NCBI RefSeq assembly: GCF_037977235.1
Contig: NZ_CP150276.1
Coordinates: forward strand, 1,860,001 to 1,924,000
DNA length: 64,000 bases
Source of the DNA: Paenibacillus sp. FSL K6-0276
GTDB lineage: Bacteria; Bacillota; Bacilli; Paenibacillales; Paenibacillaceae
Reading direction: 5' to 3'
In this document: positions 46,628-55,743 of the stretch, piece by piece
Numbering within the stretch: the stretch's first letter is position 1
Layout of the letters: each line of letters starts with the position of its first letter
Program-made: the position numbers and the translations under genes
The notes under the pieces: model-generated
The model's input: only the letters and a program-made list of their open reading frames with translations
The model's database searches: none
What the model was told of the DNA's origin: nothing

Positions 46628-47340
46628 ATGAAGGTATTATTTATCGGAGGTACGGGATTAATTAGTCAGGCTGTATCCCCGTTGGTCGTAGATCAAGGTA
46701 TCGAGCTGTATTTATTCAACCGAGGACAGCGGGACGAATTCGTTCCAGAAGGTGCGAAGGTGATTAGAGGAGACATACGTAATCCGGCGGAGGCTGCAGA
46801 AGTATGGCGAGATTACGAATTTGACGTAGTGGTGGACTGGATTGCTTTTACACCGGAACATGTGCAGACAGACATTGACCTGTTCATGGGTAAGACAAAG
46901 CAATACATTTTCATCAGCTCGGCTCCTTGATCGATCGCATACGCCGCGGTTTGCCTCTAGTCATACATGGAGATGGAACGTCTTTGTGGACACTGACGCA
47001 TAACTCGGATTTTGCCAAAGGATTTGTTGGATTACTTGGGCATCCGGAAGCGATAGGAGAGGCCATTCATATCTTTATCACAGCCTTCTCGCCTCCAGAG
47101 ACAGCGGATGGCTTGATCGGCGATCAAGCGATAAGTAGTGTTTTTGATAATAGTAAAATTAAACGTTACGTGCCTGACTTCCAAGCTACCGTTCCTTTCT
47201 CCGAAGGGGTAAAGCAGTCTGTTGCTTGGTTCGAGACTCATCCTGATCAGTGTACAGTCGATTCGGAATGGTCTGTGTTACTTGATACGTTGATAGAGAA
47301 ACATGGAATTGAGGCCAAGCCTCTTTCATTCTACTCATAA
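46628..47340 (+). pseudogene. SDR epimerase relic with internal deletions
   Basis: The first frame (46628-46930) gives the Rossmann half of an NAD-dependent epimerase ('VLFIGGTGLISQAVSPLVVD', to 'KQYIFISSAP'). The second (46927-47340) resumes much later in the family ('RIRRGLPLVIHGDGTSLWTL', 'DNSKIKRYVPDFQATVPFSE'). The YxxxK catalytic stretch that should lie between, roughly 80 residues, is absent. A second gap lies after 'GEAIHI'. Both pieces resemble one parent, so this is a dead gene at the end of the reductase-epimerase operon. Confidence 0.85.
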
Positions 47341-47362
47341 GGTTTGTATGGATAATATTTAA

Positions 47363-47398
47363 AGACGGTCTGTTCCTAAGGGAGCAGCCGTTTTTTTT
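47363..47398 (+). terminator. Terminator of the reductase-epimerase operon
   Basis: GACGG-CTG-TCC pairs with GGGAGCAGCCG, followed by eight T. Confidence 0.8.
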
Positions 47399-47493
47399 AG
47401 GTTTGTCTCGCTCAATGTAAGGTTATGGCATGAATCAGCAAATCATGAATATACTCTCACTACCTTAAATTCCGTTAAAAAGGAGTCCTGGCC

Positions 47494-48153
47494 ATGCCAA
47501 CACATCCCTTTGTCTCGCGTTTTTTTGTGAACTCTGATGCACGTCGTGAGAAGTTAATTTATGATTTGCCTGAATCCTGGTGGAGCCGTCCCTTTGAATA
47601 TGAGTGGTGTATTAACTTCATTTCTCCACATGGTGTGGTGCTGGATGCAGCTTGTGGGATTCCTCATCCCTTGAAATTTTATTTAGCTGGGGTTTGTGTA
47701 GAGGTCTACGCTTGCGATATGGACAGCAGGGTTATTTACCGGGAGGACATCCTTGATGCGATTACAGATGAGATCGGGGAAAAAGCGGCGAAGCAAGTTG
47801 TAGCGAGAAGAACTAACAATTTACATCTTGCTCAAGCCAATCTGATGGAGCTGCCCTATGAGGATGAGAGCTTTGACACTATTTTTTGCATATCGGTGTT
47901 GGCGCATTTGACCCTAGAGAATACGGTACGTACTTTGCGAGAATTTCACCGAACGTTGAACGAAGAAGGACTACTGGTGCTAACTTTTGATTACCCGACT
48001 GTAAACCTAAGTCTAATGAATGATCTGCTGCTGCAAGCTGGATTTCAGTATTGGGGGGAGACCGATTTTGAGTTGCCTGCTGATGCTGTGTATACGGATT
48101 TGTGGGGTGGGTTACATTGCTTCAGGGCTGTTCTGAAAAAATCAAAGGGATAA
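47494..48153 (+). CDS. Class I SAM-dependent methyltransferase
   Basis: 219 residues. Motif I 'VVLDAACGIPHPLKFYLAG', acidic motif II 'VYACDMDSRV', motif III/IV around 'LMELPYEDESFDTIFCISVL'. A Methyltransf_11-type fold; the substrate is unknown. AAGGAG start site, its own transcription unit. Confidence 0.88.
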   Translation: MPTHPFVSRFFVNSDARREKLIYDLPESWWSRPFEYEWCINFISPHGVVLDAACGIPHPLKFYLAGVCVEVYACDMDSRVIYREDILDAITDEIGEKAAKQVVARRTNNLHLAQANLMELPYEDESFDTIFCISVLAHLTLENTVRTLREFHRTLNEEGLLVLTFDYPTVNLSLMNDLLLQAGFQYWGETDFELPADAVYTDLWGGLHCFRAVLKKSKG

Positions 48154-48238
48154 CAGGTCTTTCTACTCTTAATTTAGGAATCTCTTTCCAGTATGCTAGA
48201 ATAGTAGTTAACATACTGATGATAGGAGGCTGTATTTT

Positions 48239-49291
48239 TTGAGATTAAGATCGAATGTTTTGCGCAGAATGCTACTCATTACACTAATGTTATCACTGAT
48301 ACTTCCTTCAACCATTGCATCCAGTGCAGCTTCGCCATCTTCAGATCCTATTAAGCTTGCTTTTGCAGGTGATATTCTTTTGGACGGTTTTGTGGGAGAT
48401 CAGATCGCTAAATACGGAGTGAACTTTCCGTTTGTGAAAGTTGCACCGACCTTGCAAAAGGCAGATATCGCCTTCGCGAATCTGGAAACGCCAGTGTCCA
48501 TTCGAGGGAAAGCAGCAGAGAAAACTTTTGCCTTCAGGTCCAAACCAGCAGCGCTTGGTGGTTTAAACTATGCTGGGATTGACGGCGTATCCTTGGCTAA
48601 TAATCATATTTTAGATTTCGGAAAAGACGCCATGCTCGACACGCTGGTGCATCTGGATCGAAACAAGATTGGCCATACAGGAGCAGGCAAAGATGTGGAC
48701 GAAGCGTTCAAACCGTATACAAAGACGGTAAAGGGGAAGAAGATCGCCATCTTAGGTGTTAGCCGAGTGCTTTCAGGCCCTTCATGGCATGCTGGTAATA
48801 ATAAACCGGGAGCTGCCTCAGCGTACACCTCGCAGCCTATGCTTACGGCTATTCAGAAGATGTCTAAGGAGAATGATTACACGATTGTGTACATTCACTG
48901 GAATGAAGAGTTTAAAGATTATCCTGAAAAGTACGCCCGCACGCTAGCCAAACAGATGATTGATAGTGGTGCAGATATCATACTCGGCGCACACAGTCAT
49001 TGCTTGATGGGCATTGAATACTACAAAAATAAACCGATCTATTATTCACTTGGAAACTTTGTGTTTAATCGTTCTACACGTGGTGGAGAGAAGACGCTTC
49101 ACTCGATGTTAGTGAATTTTGAGATCAATGATTCCCAGATGACAAGTAAGATTACGCCAGTCAAAATTATTGATGGACAGCCCAACTTTATGGACGATTC
49201 TTACAATAGGAAGACGATCAAGCTGATGAATACCCTCTCCTATAATGCAGTTATTGATGCTAATGGCAGGGTTACGGAGAAGCAATTATAA
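48239..49291 (+). CDS. CapA/PgsA-like exported metallophosphoesterase
   Basis: 350 residues. An N-terminal signal peptide (about 1-28, 'RMLLITLMLSLILPSTIASS') and a CapA-type calcineurin-fold domain: 'LAFAGDILLDGFVG', 'ANLETPVS', 'LANNHILDFG', 'IILGAHSHCLMG', 'YYSLGNFVFNR'. Relatives are needed to make or export poly-gamma-glutamate capsule. No pgsBC genes are here, so another substrate is possible. TTG start 9 nt after AGGAGG. A terminator follows. Confidence 0.9.
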   Translation: MRLRSNVLRRMLLITLMLSLILPSTIASSAASPSSDPIKLAFAGDILLDGFVGDQIAKYGVNFPFVKVAPTLQKADIAFANLETPVSIRGKAAEKTFAFRSKPAALGGLNYAGIDGVSLANNHILDFGKDAMLDTLVHLDRNKIGHTGAGKDVDEAFKPYTKTVKGKKIAILGVSRVLSGPSWHAGNNKPGAASAYTSQPMLTAIQKMSKENDYTIVYIHWNEEFKDYPEKYARTLAKQMIDSGADIILGAHSHCLMGIEYYKNKPIYYSLGNFVFNRSTRGGEKTLHSMLVNFEINDSQMTSKITPVKIIDGQPNFMDDSYNRKTIKLMNTLSYNAVIDANGRVTEKQL

Positions 49292-49304
49292 CGATATAGT
49301 AGAT

Positions 49305-49333
49305 CGACCAGAAATCACTGGTCGGTTTTTTTT
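49305..49333 (+). terminator. Terminator after the CapA-like gene
   Basis: CGACCAG pairs with CTGGTCG across AAATCA, then eight T. Confidence 0.88.
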
Positions 49334-49643
49334 GTAATTAAATTCAATTAATGGTTCTAAATTTATCCAATATTTGATCTTTCTATTAATAATATGTCAT
49401 ACTTATATTAAATCAAGACATAGTAGAGAATTAGATTGTCGAAAAAAGTAGATGCATAATGGACTAATAGACTGTATTAACTAATAGAGCATTTAATTCG
49501 CTCAGATATACAGATCAGGGTTTCCGGGGTTGATGTATTGGGTAAATGAGGTTATCAATAGGCAAACACCACAAGCTGATTTGTAATCGCAATGTTGAAT
49601 ATTTATTAATTTCAAGTCGAATATTTGGATTGATTTACAGCAT

Positions 49644-49684
49644 TTTGTCGAAAATGTACATACTTTTGTCGAATGTTTGTCGAT
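49644..49684. promoter_or_regulatory. Cluster of Spo0A-type boxes upstream of abrB
   Basis: Three near-consensus 0A boxes (TTTGTCGAA-type): TTTGTCGAAAA 49644-49654, TTTGTCGAA 49665-49673 and TTTGTCGAT 49676-49684. A fourth, TTGTCGAAA, lies farther up at 49436-49444. They sit just upstream of the abrB -35. Spo0A~P represses abrB through such boxes in B. subtilis. Confidence 0.75.
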
Positions 49685-49710
49685 AAATATCATATTTTGT
49701 AGAAAATAAA

Positions 49711-49739
49711 TTGACAGGAAAAGAATAGCACTTTAAAAT
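49711..49739 (+). promoter_or_regulatory. abrB sigma-A promoter
   Basis: TTGACA (49711-49716), 17-bp spacer, TAAAAT (49734-49739). A perfect -35 and a near-consensus -10, about 90 nt before the abrB start. Confidence 0.8.
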
Positions 49740-49830
49740 TAGATTATAGCGTAATCATTACTATGAGATAGAAGCCTACATAGCTTTTAGCAATAATGAT
49801 TATTAATGTAAATTCAAGGGAGGATGTACG

Positions 49831-50088
49831 ATGATGAAAGCGACAGGCATAGTAAGAAAAGTAGATGAATTGGGACGTATCGTAATTCCTATTGAACTAC
49901 GTAGAACGATGGGAATTGACATAAAAGACCCGCTTGAGATTTTTGTAGATGGAGAAAAGATCATTCTTAGAAAATACGAGCCAACATGTATCTTCTCCGG
50001 AAGCGCAGAGAACCTCATCAATTTCAAAGGTAAAATGGTTAGCAAAGATGTTCTCGATGAGCTGATTTCCAGCTTTGACAGAGTATAA
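49831..50088 (+). CDS. abrB: Transition-state regulator AbrB
   Basis: 85 residues. The N-terminal swapped-hairpin DNA-binding domain is almost that of B. subtilis AbrB ('GIVRKVDELGRIVIPIELRR', 'DPLEIFVDGEKIILRKYEP'). The C-terminal part is a short multimerisation domain. AbrB represses post-exponential genes such as sporulation, competence, antibiotic and biofilm genes. GGAGG precedes the double ATG; either may be used. The upstream 540 bp are AT-rich and carry the promoter and Spo0A-type boxes. Confidence 0.93.
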   Translation: MMKATGIVRKVDELGRIVIPIELRRTMGIDIKDPLEIFVDGEKIILRKYEPTCIFSGSAENLINFKGKMVSKDVLDELISSFDRV

Positions 50089-50111
50089 TCTATTGTTCAC
50101 ACATTTTTGCT

Positions 50112-50167
50112 AAAAAAAGAACCGGTACAGCAAGCACGATTTGTGCATGCCGCCGGTTCTTTTTTTG
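50112..50167 (+). terminator. Terminator of abrB
   Basis: AGAACCGG pairs with CCGGTTCT around an inner GCAAGCACGA/TTGTGCATGC pairing, flanked by A and T runs. Confidence 0.85.
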
Positions 50168-50403
50168 ATAGCACAACAATAGAGGCAGTCAATCCCCTAG
50201 TATTATAGGAAACTTACTGCCAATATGACACTAATTTAGACTAGCAATGTGCAATCGATCATATCTCTCCTTTATGTTTCAACTAGAAATGTGGAGAGCA
50301 TGGACATTCCGAAGTGATTTCATATATCATAGGGCTTGTACTGGAAATTTCGTGCAGATGAATGTGTTTACCTGAAGCAAAAGAGAATGGGGAGGAACAA
50401 CAG
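50168..50403. other. Intergenic region, nothing recognised
   Basis: About 235 bases, no gene seen; ends with GGGAGG for the HAD gene. Confidence 0.4.
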
Positions 50404-51129
50404 ATGAGTAATGAGGTACAAGGAACAGAACTGAATGCGGTTCACTCGAAGTTGAACAAGCCGGAAGCGATTGTTTTTGATATGGATGGAACACTATTCC
50501 AGACCGAAAGTCTTTTATTGCCTGCATATCATAAAATGTTCGATATTTTGCGGGAAGAGGGACTACATGTAGGACCGACACCGCCGGAAGAGCGTATTCT
50601 AAGCAGCTTAGGGATGCTACTGGAAGACATTTGGAAGAAGGTTATGCCCGAAGCAGATGAGGCAGTGCACCGCCGGGCTGATGAACTGCTGTTGCAACTG
50701 GAGGTCGAAGGACTTGAAGCAGGAGGTACGTTACTGTATCCTCAGGTAGTCGAAACGCTGACTGCGCTTAAAGAGCGTGGAGTGAGGCTGTTTGTGGCCA
50801 GTAATGGGCTGGAGGAGTACATTCACAGCATAGTTGTGGTGCATGAGCTTAAAGAGCTATTCGAAGGATTGTATAGTGCGGGCGGTCAAGGCACTGCGAC
50901 AAAGACTGAATTGCTACGCATTTTGCTGGACAATCATGGAATCAACAGTGCCTGGATGGTGGGCGATCGCTCGTCTGATGTTGAGGCAGGCAAAGGAAAC
51001 GGACAAACCGTCATCGGCTGTGCATATGCAGGCTTTGGACGTCAGGATGAGCTGAAGGGCTCCGATGTAATTATTACCTCCTTCGATGAGTTGATAGATT
51101 TGTACGACAACGCATCGGTTAGCGAATAG
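50404..51129 (+). CDS. HAD-superfamily hydrolase (phosphoglycolate-phosphatase-like)
   Basis: About 241 residues. HAD motifs: 'VFDMDGTLFQTE' (nucleophile Asp), 'VASNGLEEY', a Lys near 'TATKTELLR' and 'MVGDRSSDVEAGKGNG'. A cap domain lies between motifs I and II. It dephosphorylates a small metabolite. The frame opens at 50362, but ATG 50404 follows GGGAGG by 8 nt. A terminator follows. Confidence 0.9.
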   Translation: MSNEVQGTELNAVHSKLNKPEAIVFDMDGTLFQTESLLLPAYHKMFDILREEGLHVGPTPPEERILSSLGMLLEDIWKKVMPEADEAVHRRADELLLQLEVEGLEAGGTLLYPQVVETLTALKERGVRLFVASNGLEEYIHSIVVVHELKELFEGLYSAGGQGTATKTELLRILLDNHGINSAWMVGDRSSDVEAGKGNGQTVIGCAYAGFGRQDELKGSDVIITSFDELIDLYDNASVSE

Positions 51130-51160
51130 GAATATCGCGATTTATATTTGTCAAACGAAC

Positions 51161-51198
51161 AAAAGGCAACCTCATTTAAGCAGAGGGTTGCCTTTTTT
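51161..51198 (+). terminator. Terminator after the HAD gene
   Basis: AAAAGGCAACCTC pairs with GAGGGTTGCCTTTT, then TT. Confidence 0.88.
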
Positions 51199-51345
51199 AA
51201 TGTTAAGGTTCTAAATGCAGATGCAAGAATAGCTCAAAGCTAAAAAGATATACATAAACAAAGGAGATGATCCGATAGATCATTGAAAGGGATTATGCCT
51301 ATGTGATGATAAGGAACCGCGAAGCATGTCAAAGGAGTATAAAAA

Positions 51346-51588
51346 ATGATAATGAGTTTCCTATTTATTGCTTTAAGCGCTGCACTTGGAGTGGGCATGT
51401 GGTTTTTAGTAATAGGTATAGTCTTTTCTATTGGTGGCGGAGACCTATTTATAGTTACTCATTATGATTCCTTATTTTTTATATCAAAATCTTCAATACA
51501 ACGAGATTTTTCTAATATTAGTTCTTCGGAACATCAGAAGTCATACAACAACCGCACTTTCTGCATCCTGCAGAGAGGCGGTTGTTAA
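51346..51588 (+). CDS. Small hypothetical membrane protein or remnant
   Basis: 80 codons. AAAGGAG lies before ATG 51346. The first 35 residues form one hydrophobic helix ('FLFIALSAALGVGMWFLVIG'). The rest has no recognisable fold, and its 3' end runs into a terminator-like hairpin (ACAACCGC...GCGGTTGT, 51546-51588), so the C-terminus is probably not original. Either a single-helix peptide gene or the 5' stub of a lost membrane-protein gene. Confidence 0.35.
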   Translation: MIMSFLFIALSAALGVGMWFLVIGIVFSIGGGDLFIVTHYDSLFFISKSSIQRDFSNISSSEHQKSYNNRTFCILQRGGC

Positions 51589-51604
51589 GTTGTAGAGTAT
51601 CATA

Positions 51605-52735
51605 TTATTCCTCTGTGGTCTTAGCTGTCGCAGGGGCACCTTTGTTATTATAGAGCCATAACGCATATTCCAAAGGGCGCACTAGTGCTTTACGATACGT
51701 GTTGCCGTCCCCTGATCGGGCAAACACTTCACGGGCAGGTTTTGGATTAACCTCTAGCACAAAGATCTTTCCTTCACGATCAATGGCGAGATCCAATGCG
51801 AGCTCACATAAAGCTCCGAAACTGTCTTCTAGGAAGGCTGCGGCATCCAGTCCTAACTTCTCGGCAGTTTTCATGACCTTATCGGTTTTATCCTGACTAC
51901 CCAGCCATTCCTTTAGCAGCGTTTCCGCTCGAACGGCGTGCCCACCGCCATGAAGATTGGATGTTACGCTGCGGGCTGCACCGACCCGTGCGGCCATGCC
52001 TGTTAGTTCCCAAACACCTTGCCCATTCTTTTGAACGAGCATGCGATAATCATGGAATCGTCCGCCAGGCAAGCGTAGTGGAATACCCTGCTGGACGAGG
52101 AAACGTCCACCGATACACCATTGGCGAACGATGGAATCCAATCGGGAGATAGAGACCTTTCGGGGTGGAATAATCCGGCGATCTTGGCGACGGCCTTGAA
52201 TATCAAATACACCTCGACTGTCCTTTACCCGTTCAATTCTAAGGATACCGCGTCCACCTGTACCGTTTGCTGGCTTGATATAGAGTACAGGGCTCTGTTT
52301 TAACATTCGGTGTAGGTCGGCAGAGGAGTGATACAGTACTGTTTCCGGCATATGCTGCCGGAAGCGACTCTTTTGCGAGAACGTTTGGTGAATGGTCCAT
52401 TTGTTGCGCAGTGGACGATTCAGAAACAGTAGATGTTTATAGCGTTCACGGAAACGAAGCAACTGTTGAAAGCGTGCGCTGCGCTGGATACGGCAACGGT
52501 CATAAATCATGTTCGGGAAAGCACGCCATTTGCGTAACCATTTCCCGCTCTTGAGATCAAAGACAAGGGCATGAATCTGCTCTTTGCTGGGATGGACATC
52601 CATGGGTGTGAACACAAAAACATCCAAGCCGATTCGATTGCCCTCAATGATCATTCTCCGGTACACGGCCTTTTCTTCAAGCTGCTTGGCTTCATTCATA
52701 TACAAAGTAAGAATGCCTAAGACGGGCTCTGACAC
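51605..52735 (-). CDS. YheC/YheD-family ATP-grasp spore-coat protein (paralogue 1, short form)
   Basis: 376 residues without the extra N-terminal domain. ATP-grasp features: 'LYIKPANGTGGRGILRIERV' (Gly-rich ATP loop), 'KNGQGVWELTGMAARVGAAR' and the metal ligands in 'LALDLAIDREGKIFVLEVNP' followed by 'KPAR'. YheC and YheD of B. subtilis are spore-coat-associated; relatives are predicted carboxylate-amine ligases. Last gene of the operon; it overlaps the GNAT gene upstream by 19 bp. All key residues are present, so it should be active. Confidence 0.92.
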   Translation of the reverse strand: MSEPVLGILTLYMNEAKQLEEKAVYRRMIIEGNRIGLDVFVFTPMDVHPSKEQIHALVFDLKSGKWLRKWRAFPNMIYDRCRIQRSARFQQLLRFRERYKHLLFLNRPLRNKWTIHQTFSQKSRFRQHMPETVLYHSSADLHRMLKQSPVLYIKPANGTGGRGILRIERVKDSRGVFDIQGRRQDRRIIPPRKVSISRLDSIVRQWCIGGRFLVQQGIPLRLPGGRFHDYRMLVQKNGQGVWELTGMAARVGAARSVTSNLHGGGHAVRAETLLKEWLGSQDKTDKVMKTAEKLGLDAAAFLEDSFGALCELALDLAIDREGKIFVLEVNPKPAREVFARSGDGNTYRKALVRPLEYALWLYNNKGAPATAKTTEE

Positions 52736-53235
52736 AGGAGTTCACCTTCTTGTGGAGAAATGGTAGTACTGCCGGTATTATGTGGTGACCTGATCAATAA
52801 AGTTGGCTTGCCAGTAGGGCCACTGGTAAGCGCCACTGCGGCAAGGCCAACATTGAAGCACATCTTCAGACTAGCTGTATTATCGCTGGCAACACTGCAT
52901 TCCAGACGCCCAAGGCGCTTTAATTGGGTGGCCATAAGAGCGGTGCCGGTATGCTTATTCCGGTATAAGGGATGCACTGCAACGAGACAGGCTTCTTCAC
53001 CGAAACCTGATACGAAGCTTACTCCTGCTAGCTGGCGTCCATTCTGACCGCGTACGGTGGCGACAAGCAGCGAGACACCTGGCTCTGACAACTGATCTGG
53101 AGTTAATCGGGCCAGTACCTTACAAGCTTGGTTTGTAATTCGCCGCTCCCCATGCTCTCTTATAAACTCAAGCAGTCCGGATAGCCGAGATTTCCACTTT
53201 CTAGCATCAGTGTCATAGATGGAGAATATCTGCAT
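52717..53235 (-). CDS. GNAT acetyltransferase within the YheC/YheD cluster
   Basis: 172 residues. The acetyl-CoA loop reads 'VAVHPLYRNKHTGTALMATQ', the R/Q-x-x-G-x-G/A motif of GNAT enzymes, followed by 'VASDNTASLKMCFNVGLAAV'. It could acetylate an amine made or used by the ligases, or act as a tRNA-dependent aminoacyl transferase; the sequence does not decide. Overlap with the downstream YheC/D gene and 25-nt spacing from the upstream one mark it as an operon member. Confidence 0.85.
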   Translation of the reverse strand: MQIFSIYDTDARKWKSRLSGLLEFIREHGERRITNQACKVLARLTPDQLSEPGVSLLVATVRGQNGRQLAGVSFVSGFGEEACLVAVHPLYRNKHTGTALMATQLKRLGRLECSVASDNTASLKMCFNVGLAAVALTSGPTGKPTLLIRSPHNTGSTTISPQEGELLCQSPS

Positions 53236-53260
53236 GCTGTGTCACATCCTTTAATGAATT

Positions 53261-54373
53261 CTACTTAGAATGGCGTGCTAAGTGCTGGCCGTATTGAAAG
53301 ATTCGTTCCAAGGAAAGCTTGCGAATCGCAGGTTCATCAAATTTCATCGGCCGGGAGTTTGCCTCAAAGAACCAGAGTCCTCCGTTCTCATCTACACCGA
53401 GATCCATTGACATCTCCCCGAGCATAGAATCAGAGGCCCTTTCAATTTGTCTGGCGATTAACAGAGCAGTTGTAGGTACACTTTTTAGAATGGCGGCTGC
53501 TCTTTCGGTTCCAAATGTGCTTTCCAGCATGCTGGAGGGCTCCTCGATACTGCCACCGCGAGGTACGTGCGTGGTGATACTGCGGGCACCAGCTAACCGC
53601 GCACCTATGCCGGTCATTCCCCAACCTCCTCTGCCGTTTTTCTGCAGAAGTACACGTAGATCAAAGGGTCGTCCTCGGTGGGTCGCCAACTCAATGGCTT
53701 GCTGTACGATATAGCGCGAGGTTCCCTTTTCTTTTCCTATCCGTGCCCAGAGGCGTTCTATTGAGGCGGCTTTGTATGTCACATTTTTTTTGCCGCTTTG
53801 AATTTGTAGCCGATAGGGCAAAGTGGTATCTGCACGGTATTTTAGACACATAATTCCTTTACCTGCTTTGCCGTTCTCTGGTTTAAGGTAGAGGCTGGTG
53901 TGATTATTCAGCATAGCGGTAAGCGTGTTTGCGCTGCGTAAACGTCTGGTTTTTGGAACATGCTTAGAGGTGGAGTGCGAGCCTTTCAGCCATTCGAATA
54001 GACTCCATTTATTGAAAAAATATGGGTTATATAGCTTAATGCCTGGATACTCCAGGCATTGAGCTATTTTGCGTACGACAGCAGGCTTTTCCTCATCCTC
54101 ACGGGTAGGAATTCGGTTATAGATGATCTGTGGAAGAGGTACAGGAATGCTGTACCAAATCTTTCCGCTGGATGATGGGACATATCCGTTCACCATCCGT
54201 TCCTCAAGCTTCAAGTCACGGACGGTGACGACGTAGACAAGAAATCCTTGTTCCTTGCCTGTGCGAATAATGTCCCGGAAGTTATTGCGGTTGCCATTAA
54301 ATTGCCTCACTCTGTCACTGGTTGTCAGTATGGCAATAACGGGTTTTGATTCATCCGGAAAATGGGTGTTCAC
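53261..54373 (-). CDS. YheC/YheD-family ATP-grasp protein (paralogue 2, short form)
   Basis: 370 residues, short form. 'LYLKPENGKAGKGIMCLKYR' ATP loop, 'LQKNGRGGWGMTGIGARLAG', and metal site 'EMSMDLGVDENGGLWFFEAN' followed by 'SRP'. The reading frame overlaps the upstream paralogue by 4 bp (ATGA). Compared with the other copies the Glu-x-Asn motif is kept but the 'GExGxD' stretch has become 'GEMSMD', a mild drift. Confidence 0.92.
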   Translation of the reverse strand: MNTHFPDESKPVIAILTTSDRVRQFNGNRNNFRDIIRTGKEQGFLVYVVTVRDLKLEERMVNGYVPSSSGKIWYSIPVPLPQIIYNRIPTREDEEKPAVVRKIAQCLEYPGIKLYNPYFFNKWSLFEWLKGSHSTSKHVPKTRRLRSANTLTAMLNNHTSLYLKPENGKAGKGIMCLKYRADTTLPYRLQIQSGKKNVTYKAASIERLWARIGKEKGTSRYIVQQAIELATHRGRPFDLRVLLQKNGRGGWGMTGIGARLAGARSITTHVPRGGSIEEPSSMLESTFGTERAAAILKSVPTTALLIARQIERASDSMLGEMSMDLGVDENGGLWFFEANSRPMKFDEPAIRKLSLERIFQYGQHLARHSK

Positions 54374-55743
54374 ATCTCATCCCTCCTGCGGAATTTGCTG
54401 AGGTATAGACAATGCTCCAAAATGTGCTCGATGGAAGCTTTGCCCTCAGCGCGCAGGGAAGGATGACGGAAGATGGAACGTCCTGGTTTGGCGTTGGCCT
54501 CGAACATCCAGATGTCTTCATCCTGATCAATTCCGAGATCAAAGCCAATTTCACCGAGCAAATGACGATGCTGGATTTCTAAGGATTCTGCTAGCTTGAC
54601 GGCTGTATTCTTTGCACGCTGCAATACTTCATCTGCTCTGCTGCCGAATACACGCCCGAGCGCCTGCCCAGGTGTAAGCAAGGCCCCACCATTTTTGAGG
54701 TGAGTGGTGACACTGCCTCGGCCGGCTTTTTTAGCGCCTATGCCGACTACAATCCATTGATTACTGCCGTTTTTATGCATATGGAATCGGAAATCAATGG
54801 GGCAGCCATCAATTTCAATCAAACGTATTCCCTGTTGAACTATATAATTTTGCAGACTTTGACCGTGCCGCGAACGAAGCATGCGCATGAGGCTGTCAAA
54901 GGTGGTGAAGCGCAGAAGTACGTTTTTTCCTCCCCGGCGGTAGCGGGCAAAATACCCCTTCTTAGGCAGATAAGTAAGTCGGTAGATTCCGTGACCCAGA
55001 CTGCCTGCGGAAGGCTTGTAGTATACAAAGTGGTGGTGATCCAGCATTTCTCTCATTTTTTCGGTAGAGGGGTTGCTGTGTGTTTCAGGTACGTAACGGT
55101 TGGCAGCTCCGTCATTCTCCAATAACCGATAGATATCGGATTTATTGAAAAAGCTCCAGTTGAAGTAAGGGATTTTCTTGCGCATAAAGCGTTCGCGTAG
55201 CTGGTTGATATAAGGTGAAGTCTCAGCTCTCCGACTGGGTAGCCGATTGTAGACAACATCAGGTAGAGGAACCATTTTGCGTTCGAATTTGCCGCCTGCG
55301 GTTAAAAAATAACCATAGACTTGTTCCTGTTGCCAGTTGATATCACGCGGCATAAATGCAAATATATAACATTTGTTACTGCCTTCCCGCAGTAATTGCT
55401 TTATAAAGCCAGTGCGTGAACCGAAGGGCTGAGCTGAAGATCCTGGCCCATCGGACAATATGCCGACTAAAGGTCCAAGCTGTACTTCGTCATTTTGCAG
55501 ATTGCGTAAATAGATACCACCAGATTTCGGAACCTTGATAGCGCTCTTTACGCCAGTGGCGAGGAATAGATGATTTCCGGCGCGCTTGATGGGCTTGATC
55601 ATTGTCGGGATGGCATCTTTGCCGAGCCTTAAGCGTATGTTCTTCTTCCCGGTTAACTTCAAGCTTTTCATCAGTGCATCTGATACATATACAACTTTTT
55701 GGGGCTGCTTAGTGAAATGCACATTGCAAAAAGTGAGACTCAT
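54370..55743 (-). CDS. YheC/YheD-family ATP-grasp protein (paralogue 3, long form)
   Basis: 457 residues, long (YheD-like) form. Residues 1 to about 95 are an added beta-rich domain ('YVSDALMKSLKLTGKKNIRL', 'GGIYLRNLQNDEVQLGPLVG'). The ATP-grasp part has 'FVYYKPSAGSLGHGIYRLTY', 'HKNGSNQWIVVGIGAKKAGR' and 'GEIGFDLGIDQDEDIWMFEA' followed by 'NAKPG'. It starts one base after the upstream paralogue's stop, and its 3' end overlaps the downstream paralogue by 4 bp. Confidence 0.93.
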   Translation of the reverse strand: MSLTFCNVHFTKQPQKVVYVSDALMKSLKLTGKKNIRLRLGKDAIPTMIKPIKRAGNHLFLATGVKSAIKVPKSGGIYLRNLQNDEVQLGPLVGILSDGPGSSAQPFGSRTGFIKQLLREGSNKCYIFAFMPRDINWQQEQVYGYFLTAGGKFERKMVPLPDVVYNRLPSRRAETSPYINQLRERFMRKKIPYFNWSFFNKSDIYRLLENDGAANRYVPETHSNPSTEKMREMLDHHHFVYYKPSAGSLGHGIYRLTYLPKKGYFARYRRGGKNVLLRFTTFDSLMRMLRSRHGQSLQNYIVQQGIRLIEIDGCPIDFRFHMHKNGSNQWIVVGIGAKKAGRGSVTTHLKNGGALLTPGQALGRVFGSRADEVLQRAKNTAVKLAESLEIQHRHLLGEIGFDLGIDQDEDIWMFEANAKPGRSIFRHPSLRAEGKASIEHILEHCLYLSKFRRRDEM

